NCBI RefSeq assembly: GCF_900176255.2
Contig: NZ_FXEG02000005.1
Span: forward strand, 124,001 to 188,000
Source of the DNA: Mycobacterium ahvazicum
GTDB taxonomy: Bacteria; Actinomycetota; Actinomycetes; Mycobacteriales; Mycobacteriaceae
Direction: 5' to 3'
Length of the DNA: 64,000 nt
Shown in pieces: positions 15,479 to 23,787 of this stretch; position 1 is the first letter of the stretch, and each line of letters begins with the position of its first letter. Below the pieces are notes generated by a model, which searched no databases, had not been told where the DNA came from, and was given only the letters and a program-made list of their open reading frames with translations. The position numbers and the translations under genes were made by a program.

Positions 15479-15844
15479 TCAATACTGTGGTTCTGTGTTC
15501 TTGATGACGAAGAGGCTGACAATCTTGCCGTCGCGCAGCCGGAAGTAGTTGGTCATGATCAACGGATCGGGTAATCCGGTCTTGTCATAGTCACCGTCGT
15601 AGCGGCACCGAACGCACAACATCCCGGCGTTGTCGACGATCCCGACGGGTTCCACCGTGACGCGGTCGCCGACAAACTCCTTGGCGATGAACGCGCGGAT
15701 GTGGTCACGGCCCCAGAACTCCCGCGAGAAGTCGTTGACGAGTGCATCTTCGGCGAATGTCTCCATGATGGCGTCCACGTCGAAGCTGTTGATCGCCGCG
15801 ATGTGCGCCGTGATCACGGGGTCCAGTGCGAGTTGTGTGGTCAT
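15479..15844 (-). CDS. SnoaL/NTF2-like protein
   Basis: Predicted 121-residue cone-shaped NTF2-like fold protein. It has the SnoaL pattern: helix with HIAAINSFDVDAIMETFAEDALV, a short FWGRDHIRAF motif, and strands ending in YFRLRDGKIVSLFVI. Members are polyketide cyclases, isomerases or small ligand-binding proteins. The ATG at 15844 has AAGGAGG upstream. A MerR operator palindrome lies about 55-75 bases upstream and the MerR gene follows, so SnoaL is the likely regulated output. Confidence 0.75.
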   Translation of the reverse strand: MTTQLALDPVITAHIAAINSFDVDAIMETFAEDALVNDFSREFWGRDHIRAFIAKEFVGDRVTVEPVGIVDNAGMLCVRCRYDGDYDKTGLPDPLIMTNYFRLRDGKIVSLFVIKNTEPQY

Positions 15845-15896
15845 TGCTTCCTCCTTGGCATTGTGACGTCGAATTGCCGTACAACACCAGCGTGGG

Positions 15897-15919
15897 CCCT
15901 CCCGTTACGGGAGGGTCAA
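15897..15919 (-). promoter_or_regulatory. MerR-type operator and -35 of the SnoaL-MerR operon
   Basis: A perfect 8-bp inverted repeat, CCCTCCCG TTA CGGGAGGG, occupies 15897-15915. On the minus strand it immediately follows and overlaps TTGACC (15914-15919), a good -35 hexamer. An operator inside a long spacer directly after the -35 is the hallmark of MerR-controlled promoters. The -10 is less clear. Confidence 0.7.
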
Positions 15920-15978
15920 GCCGTTGATCGAACGGCCGCACCTTCATCGGGGATGCAGGAGGTCGTGAGACCCGCGAT

Positions 15979-16003
15979 CTAGACGTTGAACCGGAATTCG
16001 ACC
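15979..16003. repeat. 25-bp direct repeat, copy 2 (native ychF 3' end)
   Basis: Identical to 14520-14544; here it is the genuine end of ychF. See copy 1. Confidence 0.75.
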
Positions 16004-17052
16004 ACGTCGCCGTCGGCCATCACGTAGTCCTTGCCCTCCATCCGGACCTTGCCGGCCGCCTTGGCCGCCGCCATCGACCCGGCCTCGATCAGGTCGTCGT
16101 AGGACACGATTTCGGCCTTGATGAAGCCCTTCTCGAAATCGGTGTGGATCACCCCGGCCGCCTTAGGCGCGGTATCGCCCTGATGAATCACCCACGCTCG
16201 CGCCTCTTTTGGACCGGCCGTCAGGTAGGTCTGCAGCTTCAGAGTGTGAAACCCGGCTCGCGCCAACGCATCTAGTCCGCGCTCGGTCTGCCCGATGGAC
16301 TCCAGCAGCTCAGCGGCCGACTCGTCGTCGAGCTCCTGGAGCTCGGCCTCGATCTTCGCGTCGAGGAACACCGCGTCGGCAGGTGCGACCATCGCGCGCA
16401 ACTCGGCCTTGCGGTCCTCGTCGGTGAGCACCGACTCGTCGGCGTTGAACACGTACAGAAATGGCTTGGTGGTCATCAGGTTCAGCTCACGCAGCGCTGA
16501 CACGTCAACACCGGCCGCAAACAGCGTCTTGCCCGAGTCCAGCACGGCCTCGGCGGCGACGGCCGCCTCGTGCACGGGCTTGCGCTCCTTGTTGCTTCGG
16601 GCTTCCTTCTCCAGCCGCGGAACGGCCTTCTCCAAGGTCTGCATGTCGGCGAGGATCAGCTCGGTCTCGATCACCTCGATGTCGGAGCTCGGATCGACCT
16701 TGCCGTCGACGTGCACGACATCGTCGTCGGCGAACACCCGCACCACCTGGCAAATCGCGTCGCATTCGCGAATGTTGGCCAGGAACTTGTTCCCGAGCCC
16801 GGCACCCTCGGACGCACCCTTCACGATTCCCGCGATGTCGACGAACGTCACGGGCGCCGGCACGATCTTCTCGGAATCGAACATCTCGGCCAGCTTGTCC
16901 AGGCGCGGATCGGGCAGCGCCACCACGCCCTCGTTCGGTTCGATCGTCGCGAAAGGGTAGTTGGCCGCGACCACGTTGTTGCGGGTCAGGGCATTAAACA
17001 GTGTCGACTTGCCCACATTGGGCAGGCCCACGATTCCCAGGCTCAGGCTCAC
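15979..17052 (-). CDS. ychF: Ribosome-binding ATPase YchF (OLA1 family)
   Basis: Predicted 357-residue Obg-class P-loop NTPase that prefers ATP and associates with ribosomes. The P-loop GLPNVGKS is at residues 9-16, the switch/G3 region is DIAGIVKGAS near 73, and the C-terminal TGS-like domain ends with GDVVEFRFNV. Length and gene order match Rv1112. The GTG at 17052 begins MSLSLGIVG. Its last 25 bases are duplicated at 14520, on the far side of the MerR-SnoaL segment. Divergent from the Rv1111c-like gene. Confidence 0.93.
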   Translation of the reverse strand: MSLSLGIVGLPNVGKSTLFNALTRNNVVAANYPFATIEPNEGVVALPDPRLDKLAEMFDSEKIVPAPVTFVDIAGIVKGASEGAGLGNKFLANIRECDAICQVVRVFADDDVVHVDGKVDPSSDIEVIETELILADMQTLEKAVPRLEKEARSNKERKPVHEAAVAAEAVLDSGKTLFAAGVDVSALRELNLMTTKPFLYVFNADESVLTDEDRKAELRAMVAPADAVFLDAKIEAELQELDDESAAELLESIGQTERGLDALARAGFHTLKLQTYLTAGPKEARAWVIHQGDTAPKAAGVIHTDFEKGFIKAEIVSYDDLIEAGSMAAAKAAGKVRMEGKDYVMADGDVVEFRFNV

Positions 17053-17115
17053 GGGGAACCAAGTTTAGGGCTCCGCGCCGCGCTCACTCGACTAGCTGCC
17101 GTGTTTCGAGCCGGT

Positions 17116-17171
17116 GAGTGTGGGGCTTATGTAGGAATCCACGGCGTTTCCCGTGCTTACAGCCCACACTC
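17116..17171. repeat. GAGTGTG-ended palindromic intergenic element, copy 1
   Basis: Outer arms GAGTGTGGG (17116-17124) and CCCACACTC (17163-17171) pair perfectly; inside, CACGG and CCGTG pair around a short loop. It lies between divergent ychF and the Rv1111c-like gene. Related elements with the same GAGTGTG ends occur at 32571 and 53991. Confidence 0.55.
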
Positions 17172-17279
17172 GACGTCCGCCGGCCAATTGGGTCCAGCGT
17201 GCGCGACGCCCGTGGCACGCCCGGCATCCCTAACAAGGTATTTACGGGCGTTTTCGCTCATTGCCGGTACGGTCTACAT

Positions 17280-18467
17280 GTGTCAGCGCAGCGGGGAACC
17301 TCGGCAGTAGAAGCTGCCCATCGCTCGATCTACCCGGGCATTCCGGGAGTGCCGTCGTGGATAGCCCTGCTCATCGCCGTTACCGCGACTGCCATCGGGT
17401 ATGGCATCGACTCCGGATTCGGTCACAAGGAGCTGACCGGCATCTTCGCGTGCCTCTATATAGCGGGCTGTGTGCTGGCCGTGCTGGCCGTGCGCCAGGA
17501 AGGCTTGTTCACCGCGGTCATCCAGCCGCCGCTGATCCTTTTCTGCGCGGTACCGGGCGCCTACTGGCTGTTCCACGGCGGCAAAATCGGCAGCCTCAAA
17601 GACCTGCTGATCAACTGCGGCTATCCGCTCATCGAGCGTTTCCCCTTGATGCTGGGCGCCGCCGGTGGCGTCTTGCTGATCGGACTGATCCGCTGGTACC
17701 TGGGGATGTCGCGGCGGCCGGCCGCGGGCGACGCGACTGAAGACACCGCGACCGCGACCGTCGCCGAGAAGTCGCCCTTCCTGCGGGCCATCAGCGCGAA
17801 ACTGAACTCGCTGCTGGGCGTCGCGTCGTCGGACGACGAGGCCGACGAAGAAGAACCCGTCGATGCGGAGCGCCGCTCCACGAAAACCTCGGCCAGAAGC
17901 GGCCGCACGGAGCGCAGCGGCCGGTCCGCGGCAAGTTCGGCCCGAAGCCGGTCCCGGCATGCCCGCCCGTCGGCGGAGGAAGAGTACGACCCGGCAGCCG
18001 AGCGACCCCGCCGGCGGCGCCAGACCCCGCCGCGCGACTACGACCCCGCCGACTCGCCGCGCCGGTCCGCGCGGCGCCGTCCGCGACCGGACGATCTTGA
18101 CCAGCGCGGCGAAGCGCAACGGGAAGGCCGTCGGGACCCGCGCAGCCGCCGCAATCCCTACGAGCGCCCGGCTCCGCGCGGCGGTCGCTACGAGGACTAC
18201 GACAGGTACGAACCGTCGGAGCCGTTGCGCCGCTACCCGTCCTACGAGCCGTACGAGTCCTATCAACCCGCCTCGGAGCCCCGGCGCCGTCACGCCGCGG
18301 CGAGCGGGACGAATGGCTCAAACCCGTCACACCACCCGATCTCGCAGGTCCGTTACCGCGGGTCGGGTCCGTCGGACGAACGGCGCGGGGATCGCCGCAG
18401 TCGGTCACGGGCGAATGGTCGTCCCCAGGAGCGTCCCCCGGCCGAATCCTGGGAGTACGACGCCTAA
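17280..18467 (+). CDS. Membrane protein with DUF6542-like N-terminus and Arg-rich tail (Rv1111c-like)
   Basis: Predicted 395-residue protein. Four membrane helices lie in the first 150 residues (SWIALLIAVTATAIG, IFACLYIAGCVLAVLAV, AVIQPPLILFCAVPG, LMLGAAGGVLLIGLI). The rest is a long disordered, highly charged cytoplasmic tail full of Arg, Glu, Tyr and Pro (YEPYESYQPASEP-like stretches). The GTG at 17280 (VSAQRGTS) is favoured; upstream in-frame codons run into the palindromic element. Position next to ychF and ispH matches Rv1111c. Function unknown. Confidence 0.75.
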   Translation: MSAQRGTSAVEAAHRSIYPGIPGVPSWIALLIAVTATAIGYGIDSGFGHKELTGIFACLYIAGCVLAVLAVRQEGLFTAVIQPPLILFCAVPGAYWLFHGGKIGSLKDLLINCGYPLIERFPLMLGAAGGVLLIGLIRWYLGMSRRPAAGDATEDTATATVAEKSPFLRAISAKLNSLLGVASSDDEADEEEPVDAERRSTKTSARSGRTERSGRSAASSARSRSRHARPSAEEEYDPAAERPRRRRQTPPRDYDPADSPRRSARRRPRPDDLDQRGEAQREGRRDPRSRRNPYERPAPRGGRYEDYDRYEPSEPLRRYPSYEPYESYQPASEPRRRHAAASGTNGSNPSHHPISQVRYRGSGPSDERRGDRRSRSRANGRPQERPPAESWEYDA

Positions 18468-18473
18468 GGCCCG

Positions 18474-18487
18474 TCCCGTGAGCGGGA
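18474..18487. terminator. Small hairpin between convergent genes
   Basis: TCCCG (18474-18478), loop TGAG and CGGGA (18483-18487) lie between the convergent stops of the Rv1111c-like gene and ispH. The stem is short and lacks a T-run, so it is a weak candidate for a shared terminator. Confidence 0.3.
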
Positions 18488-18490
18488 AAG

Positions 18491-19489
18491 TCAGAGCATC
18501 GAGCGGATCTCGCGGGGTAGTGCGAAGACCAGCGTCTCCTGCGCCGTCGTCACCGGTTGCACCATGTCAAAGCCGGATTCGGCGAGGCGCTCCAGCACGC
18601 CGCGCACCAGCACCTCGGGAACCGACGCTCCGGACGTGACCCCCACCGTCGTGACGCCCGCCAGCCAGGCCGGGTCGATGTCGTCGGCCCAGTCGACCAG
18701 GTAAGCGGCCGTCGCTCCGCCGCCGAGCGCCACTTCCACCAGCCGCACCGAGTTCGACGAATTGCGGGACCCGACGACGATCACCAGCTCGCATTCCGGC
18801 GCCATCGCCTTGACCGCGACCTGACGGTTCTGGGTCGCGTAGCAAATGTCGTCGCTGGGCGGATCCTGCAGCTTCGGAAAGCGTTGCCGCAACCGCTCGA
18901 CGATCTCCATGGTCTCGTCCACCGACAGCGTGGTCTGCGACAGCCACACCACCTTGTTCTCGTCGCGGATCGTCACGTTGTCGACCGACGCCACCCCGTC
19001 GACCAGCTGCACATGGTCGGGCGCCTCGCCGGCGGTGCCGATGACTTCCTCGTGGCCCTCATGGCCGATCAGCAGAATGTCGTAGTCGTTGCGGGCGAAG
19101 CGCCGGGCCTCATTGTGCACCTTGGTAACCAAGGGGCAGGTGGCGTCGATGGTGTGCAGGTTGCGTGCGGCGGCCGCGGCGTGCACGGTCGGCGCCACCC
19201 CGTGGGCGGAGAACACCACGATGGCGCCCTCGGGGACCTCATCGGTCTCCTCGACGAACACCGCGCCGGCCTTCTCCAGGGTGTCGACGACGTGGCGGTT
19301 GTGCACGATCTCGTGGCGGACATAGACCGGGGCACCGTGCTTCTGCAACGCACGCTCGACCGTTTCGACGGCCCGATCCACACCCGCGCAGTAGCCACGG
19401 GGCTCGGCCAACAGCACGCGCTTCCGGGCCGGATCGGCGGCTACCGAGCTGGACGCACCGGGAATCCCCATGTCGACAGTCGGAGGCAT
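18491..19489 (-). CDS. ispH: 4-hydroxy-3-methylbut-2-enyl diphosphate reductase
   Basis: Predicted 332-residue iron-sulfur enzyme, last step of the MEP isoprenoid pathway, giving IPP and DMAPP. The three cluster Cys are in RGYCAGVDRAV (about 34), DATCPLVTKVH (about 118) and the SSNS region-proximal DDICYATQNRQ (about 210); SRNSSNS binds substrate. The ATG at 19489 (MPPTVDMGIPG) matches the N-terminus of M. tuberculosis LytB2 (Rv1110, 335 residues). It is divergent from the Rv1109c-like gene, 89 bases away. Confidence 0.93.
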   Translation of the reverse strand: MPPTVDMGIPGASSSVAADPARKRVLLAEPRGYCAGVDRAVETVERALQKHGAPVYVRHEIVHNRHVVDTLEKAGAVFVEETDEVPEGAIVVFSAHGVAPTVHAAAAARNLHTIDATCPLVTKVHNEARRFARNDYDILLIGHEGHEEVIGTAGEAPDHVQLVDGVASVDNVTIRDENKVVWLSQTTLSVDETMEIVERLRQRFPKLQDPPSDDICYATQNRQVAVKAMAPECELVIVVGSRNSSNSVRLVEVALGGGATAAYLVDWADDIDPAWLAGVTTVGVTSGASVPEVLVRGVLERLAESGFDMVQPVTTAQETLVFALPREIRSML

Positions 19490-19578
19490 GTGCTCCAGGG
19501 TACGTTCCGCCGACACGGGGTCGCCAGCGCGCGGCGCTGGGCTTGGAGTTAGCCGTTGCTTAAGGCAATCTTGGACTC

Positions 19579-20187
19579 ATGGCTTCTGCACCGTACGGAG
19601 TTCGGCTACTGGTCGGCGCGGCGACAGTCGCCGTCGAAGAGACCATCAGACTGCCGAAGACCATCCTGATGTACCCGATGACGTTGGCCAGTGAGGTCGC
19701 TCACATCGTGATGCGTTTTCAGCAGAATCTCGCGGAGCTGGTGATCAAGGGTGATTCCACTCTGGAATCCATATTTCCTCCCAAAGACGAAAACCCGGAA
19801 TGGGCAACGTTCGACGAGGACACCGACGTCGCCTTGGACAACTCGGGCGGAAGTTTCGCCGAATTGCCCGACGGCGCCGGCGGCGATCGCCGGGCCGAGG
19901 GGCGCTTCGCGCTGTACTCGGTGGCCGAGGCGCACGAAGACGCCAGCGCGCTGGTCAAGCCCACCGGGCAGGCGAAGAAGTCAACGGCCGCCACAGAAGT
20001 TCCGGCGCCGTCGGTGGCGGCCGAACTCGACTATCAGGCGCTGACACTGGCCCAGCTGCGGGCCCGGGTGCAGTCGTTGAGCGTGGACGACCTCGAAGCC
20101 CTGCTGGCCTACGAGCAGGCCACCAAGGCCCGGGCACCGTTTCAGACGTTGCTGGCCAACAGGATCACCCGCGCGTCCGCGAAGTGA
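19579..20187 (+). CDS. Lipid-droplet-associated protein (Rv1109c-like)
   Basis: Predicted 202-residue protein. The N-terminal 60 residues are amphipathic/hydrophobic (VRLLVGAATVAVEET, LPKTILMYPMTLASEVAHIVM), suited to lipid-surface binding; the middle is acidic and disordered; the last 60 residues contain LTLAQLRARVQSLSVDDLEALLAYEQATKARAPFQTLL, a SAP-like helical pair typical of this family. Homologues are annotated as lipid-droplet associated in mycobacteria. The stop overlaps the GTG start of xseA (GTGA), so it is translationally coupled to xseA-xseB. Confidence 0.8.
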   Translation: MASAPYGVRLLVGAATVAVEETIRLPKTILMYPMTLASEVAHIVMRFQQNLAELVIKGDSTLESIFPPKDENPEWATFDEDTDVALDNSGGSFAELPDGAGGDRRAEGRFALYSVAEAHEDASALVKPTGQAKKSTAATEVPAPSVAAELDYQALTLAQLRARVQSLSVDDLEALLAYEQATKARAPFQTLLANRITRASAK

Positions 20188-21443
20188 CCCGGCCGGCGAA
20201 TTCGGAGGCGAACTCGGCCGAGAACCCGTTCCCGGTTCGCGCCGTCGCGATCCGGGTTGCGGGCTGGATCGACAAGCTCGGAACCGTGTGGGTTGAAGGA
20301 CAATTGGCCCAGATCAACATTCGGGCCGATTCCAAGACCGTGTTCATGGTGCTGCGTGACCCGGCCGCCGACATGTCGCTGACCGTGACGTGTCCGCGGG
20401 ACCTGGTCCTCAACGCACCGGTGAAGTTGGCCGAGGGCACCCAGGTGGTGGTCTGCGGAAAGCCCTCGTTCTACACGGGGCGTGGCACATTCTCGTTGCG
20501 GCTGAACGAGATTCGTGCCGTCGGCGTCGGCGAGCTACTGGCCCGCATCGAACGGTTGCGCCGGCTACTGGACGCCGAGGGCCTGTTCGACCCGAGACTC
20601 AAACGCCCAATCCCTTTCCTGCCGAACATGATCGGGTTGATAACCGGCCGAGCCAGTGCCGCTGAGCGCGACGTGACGACGGTGGCCGCAGCGCGCTGGC
20701 CCGCAGTGCGTTTCGCGGTGCGCAACACCACCGTGCAGGGGCCCAACGCGGTCGCGCAGATCGTCGAGGCGCTGCTCGAGCTCGATCGGCACGCCGAAGT
20801 CGACGTGATCGTGCTGGCCCGCGGCGGCGGCAGCGTCGAGGACCTGCTGCCGTTCTCCGACGAGACTCTGTGCCGCGCGATCGCGGCCTGCCGTACGCCG
20901 GTGATCAGCGCCGTCGGCCATGAGCCCGACAACCCGCTCTGCGACCTGGTCGCCGATCTGCGTGCGGCCACCCCGACCGACGCGGCCAAGCGGGTGGTCC
21001 CGGACACCGCCGCGGAGCAGCGCGGGATTGCCGACCTGCGCCGGCGCAGCGCCCAGGCACTGCGCAATTGGGTGTCGCGCGAACAGCGGGCGCTGGCTCA
21101 GTTGCGCAGCCGCCCGGTGCTGGCCGAGCCGCTGGCGGCGTTGACCGCTCGCACCGAGGAGATCCACCGCGCCCGCTCGGCGGTACGCCGCGACATCACC
21201 CGGTTGGTCGCCGCCGAATCCGATCGCGTCGGCCACCTGTCCGCCCGGCTGGCCACGCTGGGCCCGGCAGCGACTCTGGCCCGCGGGTACGCGGTGGTGC
21301 AGGCCGTTCCGGTGGACGGCTCCCCCGACGCCATGCACGTGCTGCGCTCGGTCGACGAGGCGCCGGCCGGTACCCGGTTGCGGGTGCGCGTTTCCGACGG
21401 CGCCGTAGCGGCGGTGAGTGAGGGACTGACCGATGGTCAATGA
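20184..21443 (+). CDS. xseA: Exodeoxyribonuclease VII large subunit
   Basis: Predicted 419-residue catalytic subunit of exonuclease VII, which degrades single-stranded DNA to short oligonucleotides. An N-terminal OB fold covers about residues 18-105 (IDKLGTVWVEGQLAQI), then the catalytic domain with GLITGRASAAERDV, LARGGGSVEDLLPFSDE and AVGHEPDNPLCDLVADLRAATPTDAA. The C-terminal region is helical. The start GTG overlaps the previous stop and the end overlaps xseB by 11 bases, so the three genes form one tight operon as in Rv1109c-Rv1107c. Confidence 0.93.
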   Translation: MTRPANSEANSAENPFPVRAVAIRVAGWIDKLGTVWVEGQLAQINIRADSKTVFMVLRDPAADMSLTVTCPRDLVLNAPVKLAEGTQVVVCGKPSFYTGRGTFSLRLNEIRAVGVGELLARIERLRRLLDAEGLFDPRLKRPIPFLPNMIGLITGRASAAERDVTTVAAARWPAVRFAVRNTTVQGPNAVAQIVEALLELDRHAEVDVIVLARGGGSVEDLLPFSDETLCRAIAACRTPVISAVGHEPDNPLCDLVADLRAATPTDAAKRVVPDTAAEQRGIADLRRRSAQALRNWVSREQRALAQLRSRPVLAEPLAALTARTEEIHRARSAVRRDITRLVAAESDRVGHLSARLATLGPAATLARGYAVVQAVPVDGSPDAMHVLRSVDEAPAGTRLRVRVSDGAVAAVSEGLTDGQ

Positions 21444-21693
21444 CAAAGGCGACGGTGTGGACCAGGCGGAGGCCGAATTGGTTACGCCCATTAGTCAACT
21501 CGGCTATGAATCTTGCCGCGACGAGCTGATCGAAGTCGTGCGCCTTCTCGAGCAGGGCGGGCTTGACCTCGATGCGTCGCTAAAGCTGTGGGAAAGAGGC
21601 GAGCAGCTGGCTAAACGATGCGAAGAACACTTAGCTGGCGCTCGCAAGCGAGTGGAGGATGCGCTGGCGTCCGGGCAGAGCGACGAGACGTAG
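21433..21693 (+). CDS. xseB: Exodeoxyribonuclease VII small subunit
   Basis: Predicted 86-residue helical subunit that binds the XseA helical arms. The family core is LGYESCRDELIEVVRLLEQGGLDLDASLKLWERGEQLAKRCEEHL. It overlaps the xseA 3' end by 11 bases, which fits coupled translation and stoichiometric assembly. Length equals that of M. tuberculosis XseB (85). Confidence 0.92.
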   Translation: MVNDKGDGVDQAEAELVTPISQLGYESCRDELIEVVRLLEQGGLDLDASLKLWERGEQLAKRCEEHLAGARKRVEDALASGQSDET

Positions 21694-21766
21694 ATGGAAC
21701 CGTCTATGCAAAGCGACTTGGCTGAATTGTGCAAAACTGTAACGTGTTTCAGTTATCCTGTCCGGC

Positions 21767-22861
21767 ATGGGTGATCCTTCACTGACAACCGAACTCGGCC
21801 GCGTCCTGGTCACCGGCGGCTCCGGGTTTGTCGGCGCCAACCTGGTGACCACCTTGCTCGACCGCGGATACTCGGTGCGTTCCTTCGACCGCGCGCCGTC
21901 GCCACTTCCTCCGCATTCGCACCTGGAAGTGCTGCAGGGCGACATCACCGACAAGGACGTCTGCGCGCAGGCCGTCGACGGCATCGACACGGTATTCCAC
22001 ACTGCGGCGATCATCGAGCTGATGGGCGGCGCGTCGGTGACCGACGAGTACCGTCAGCGCAGCTTTGCGATCAACGTCGGCGGCACCCAGAACTTGGTGG
22101 AAGCGGGGCGTGCCGCGGGCGTGCAGCGGTTCGTCTACACGTCGTCCAACAGCGTCGTGATGGGCGGCCAGCCCATCGTCGGCGGCGACGAAACCCTGCC
22201 CTACACCACGCGATTCAACGACCTGTACACCGAGACCAAGGTCGTCGCGGAGCGATTCGTGTTGTCCCAGAACGGCGTTGACGGCATGCTCACCTGCGCG
22301 ATCCGACCCAGTGGCATCTGGGGCCGCGGCGACCAGACGATGTTCCGCAAGCTGTTTGAGAGCGTGATCGCCGGCCACGTCAAGGTGCTGATCGGTCGCA
22401 AGTCGGCCCGGCTGGATAACTCCTACGTGCACAACCTGATTCACGGCTTCATTCTGGCCGCTCAGCATCTGGTACCCGGCGGCACCGCGCCCGGTCAGGC
22501 GTACTTCATCAACGACGACGACCCGATCAACATGTTTGAGTTCGCCCGGCCGGTCGTGGAAGCGTGCGGGCAGCCTTGGCCGCGAATTCGGGTCAACGGC
22601 CCCGTCGTCCGCGCGGCGATGACCGGCTGGCAGCGGATGCACTTCCGGTTCGGAATTCCCGCGCCACTCCTGGAGCCGTTGGCCGTCGAGCGGCTGTACC
22701 TGGACAACTTCTTCTCGGTTGCCAAGGCGTCTCGCGACCTGGGCTACCAGCCGCTGTTCACCACCGAGAAGGCGTTGGACGAGTGCCTGCCCTATTACGT
22801 CGAGATGTTCGGCCAGATGAAGAGGCAGGCCGAGGCGGCCAAAGCCGGCACCAAGCGATAG
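21767..22861 (+). CDS. 3-beta-hydroxysteroid dehydrogenase/isomerase-type SDR
   Basis: Predicted 364-residue extended SDR that oxidises 3-beta-hydroxysteroids such as cholesterol to 3-keto-4-ene products with NAD+. The Rossmann motif VTGGSGFVGANL is at about 14-25, DITD near 62, and the catalytic YTETK (Tyr and Lys) near 155. Length and gene order match Rv1106c, the M. tuberculosis cholesterol dehydrogenase. It begins 73 bases after xseB and may have its own promoter, with a TTATCCT-like -10 close to the ATG. Confidence 0.88.
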   Translation: MGDPSLTTELGRVLVTGGSGFVGANLVTTLLDRGYSVRSFDRAPSPLPPHSHLEVLQGDITDKDVCAQAVDGIDTVFHTAAIIELMGGASVTDEYRQRSFAINVGGTQNLVEAGRAAGVQRFVYTSSNSVVMGGQPIVGGDETLPYTTRFNDLYTETKVVAERFVLSQNGVDGMLTCAIRPSGIWGRGDQTMFRKLFESVIAGHVKVLIGRKSARLDNSYVHNLIHGFILAAQHLVPGGTAPGQAYFINDDDPINMFEFARPVVEACGQPWPRIRVNGPVVRAAMTGWQRMHFRFGIPAPLLEPLAVERLYLDNFFSVAKASRDLGYQPLFTTEKALDECLPYYVEMFGQMKRQAEAAKAGTKR

Positions 22862-23011
22862 CGCGCCGCTCCTGCCAGCGAACCAACCGCGGCGGCCGAT
22901 AGTCGGCAGAGTCTGTGGACAAACCCGTGACTGTGGATAAGGACGCGAGGCGGGTGCGGCGCGGGATCTGAGCGGCCGGGATTTGTCGGTGGTGGTCGCG
23001 ATGATGTCGTT

Positions 23012-23609
23012 ATGTCGTTGACCGCCTCGCCGAGCGTCGTTGAATCGCGTCCGCCGGATCGTCTGGGGGTGTTGTTCGAGGAGTTGGCGGAGTTAGCGGG
23101 TCAGCGCAATGCCATTGATGGGCGCATCGTGGAGATCGCTGCCGAGATCGAGCGCGACGAGCTGTGCGGGGCGACCGGTGCGCGCTCGGTGGCGGCGTTG
23201 CTGGGCTGGAAGCTGGCCCTGTCCTCGGCGAATGCCCACACGATCACCACGATCGCGGGCCGGCTCGAGGAGTTCCCGCGGTGTGCGGCCGGGATGGCTG
23301 AGGGTCGGCTGTCGCTGGATCAGGTCGGCGTCATCGCCGCCGGCGCCGGTCAGGGATCTGATGAGCACTATGCGGGGCTGGCCGAGGTCGCCACGGTCCG
23401 CCAGCGGGCGTGTCAAGATAACTGTGTAAGTTGTTGTAGCCGTTTATCTTTGGGGTCATAGGGGGAGTCGGTCGGGGAATTGGATGGCGAAGGTGTTCAG
23501 GGCTTCGGTCCAGCGGTAGGTTCCTGGTCCGTGCCCCGGACCCACCGGCGAACGCGCCCACTGGTGGTGGTACCAACCCTTCCAACCCCAACCACCACCA
23601 ACCAACTAA
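23012..23609 (+). pseudogene. DUF222 (REP13E12 family) gene broken by an IS remnant
   Basis: The first 130 codons encode the DUF222 N-terminus (MSLTASPSVVESRPPDRLG, then LFEELAELAGQRNAIDGRI and RLSLDQVGVIAAGAGQGSDEHYAGLAE). Just after VATVRQR the sequence jumps into an IS256-type end at about 23410. After the remnant, another frame reads PTGERAHWWWYQPFQPQP and stops at 23609, possibly the native protein tail. The HNH nuclease domain is gone. H37Rv has 13E12 repeats elsewhere; here the copy occupies the place where mazEF3 would be expected. Confidence 0.65.
23410..23541 (-). mobile_element. Internally deleted IS256-family remnant (one end plus transposase C-terminus)
   Basis: A terminal-repeat-like GTGTCAAGATAACTGTGTAA begins at 23410. 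About 45 bases inside, the minus strand encodes TYRWTEALNTFAIQFPDRL with a stop at 23456, the usual C-terminus of IS256-type transposases. The rest of the transposase and the other end are missing, so the element is dead. It sits inside a DUF222 gene. Confidence 0.6.
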
Positions 23610-23787
23610 CCCGGCCCGATGCTGAAGCTCAAACACACAGGGGCAACAAACGACTCGTTAGCGCCGCGCCGACATGCGCACTAGCCTGAGCAGCTAACCG
23701 ATCTCGGTAGACGGCCATACGACGCGACCGCTATCGGGCAAGGCTAAGGTTCAGCTCAACGGCGACGTGGAGGGCGGCGGGTTGGCT

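Noticed and set aside
18474..18487. Strong terminator between the Rv1111c-like gene and ispH
   Set aside because: Stem is only 5 bp without a T-run; listed only with low confidence.
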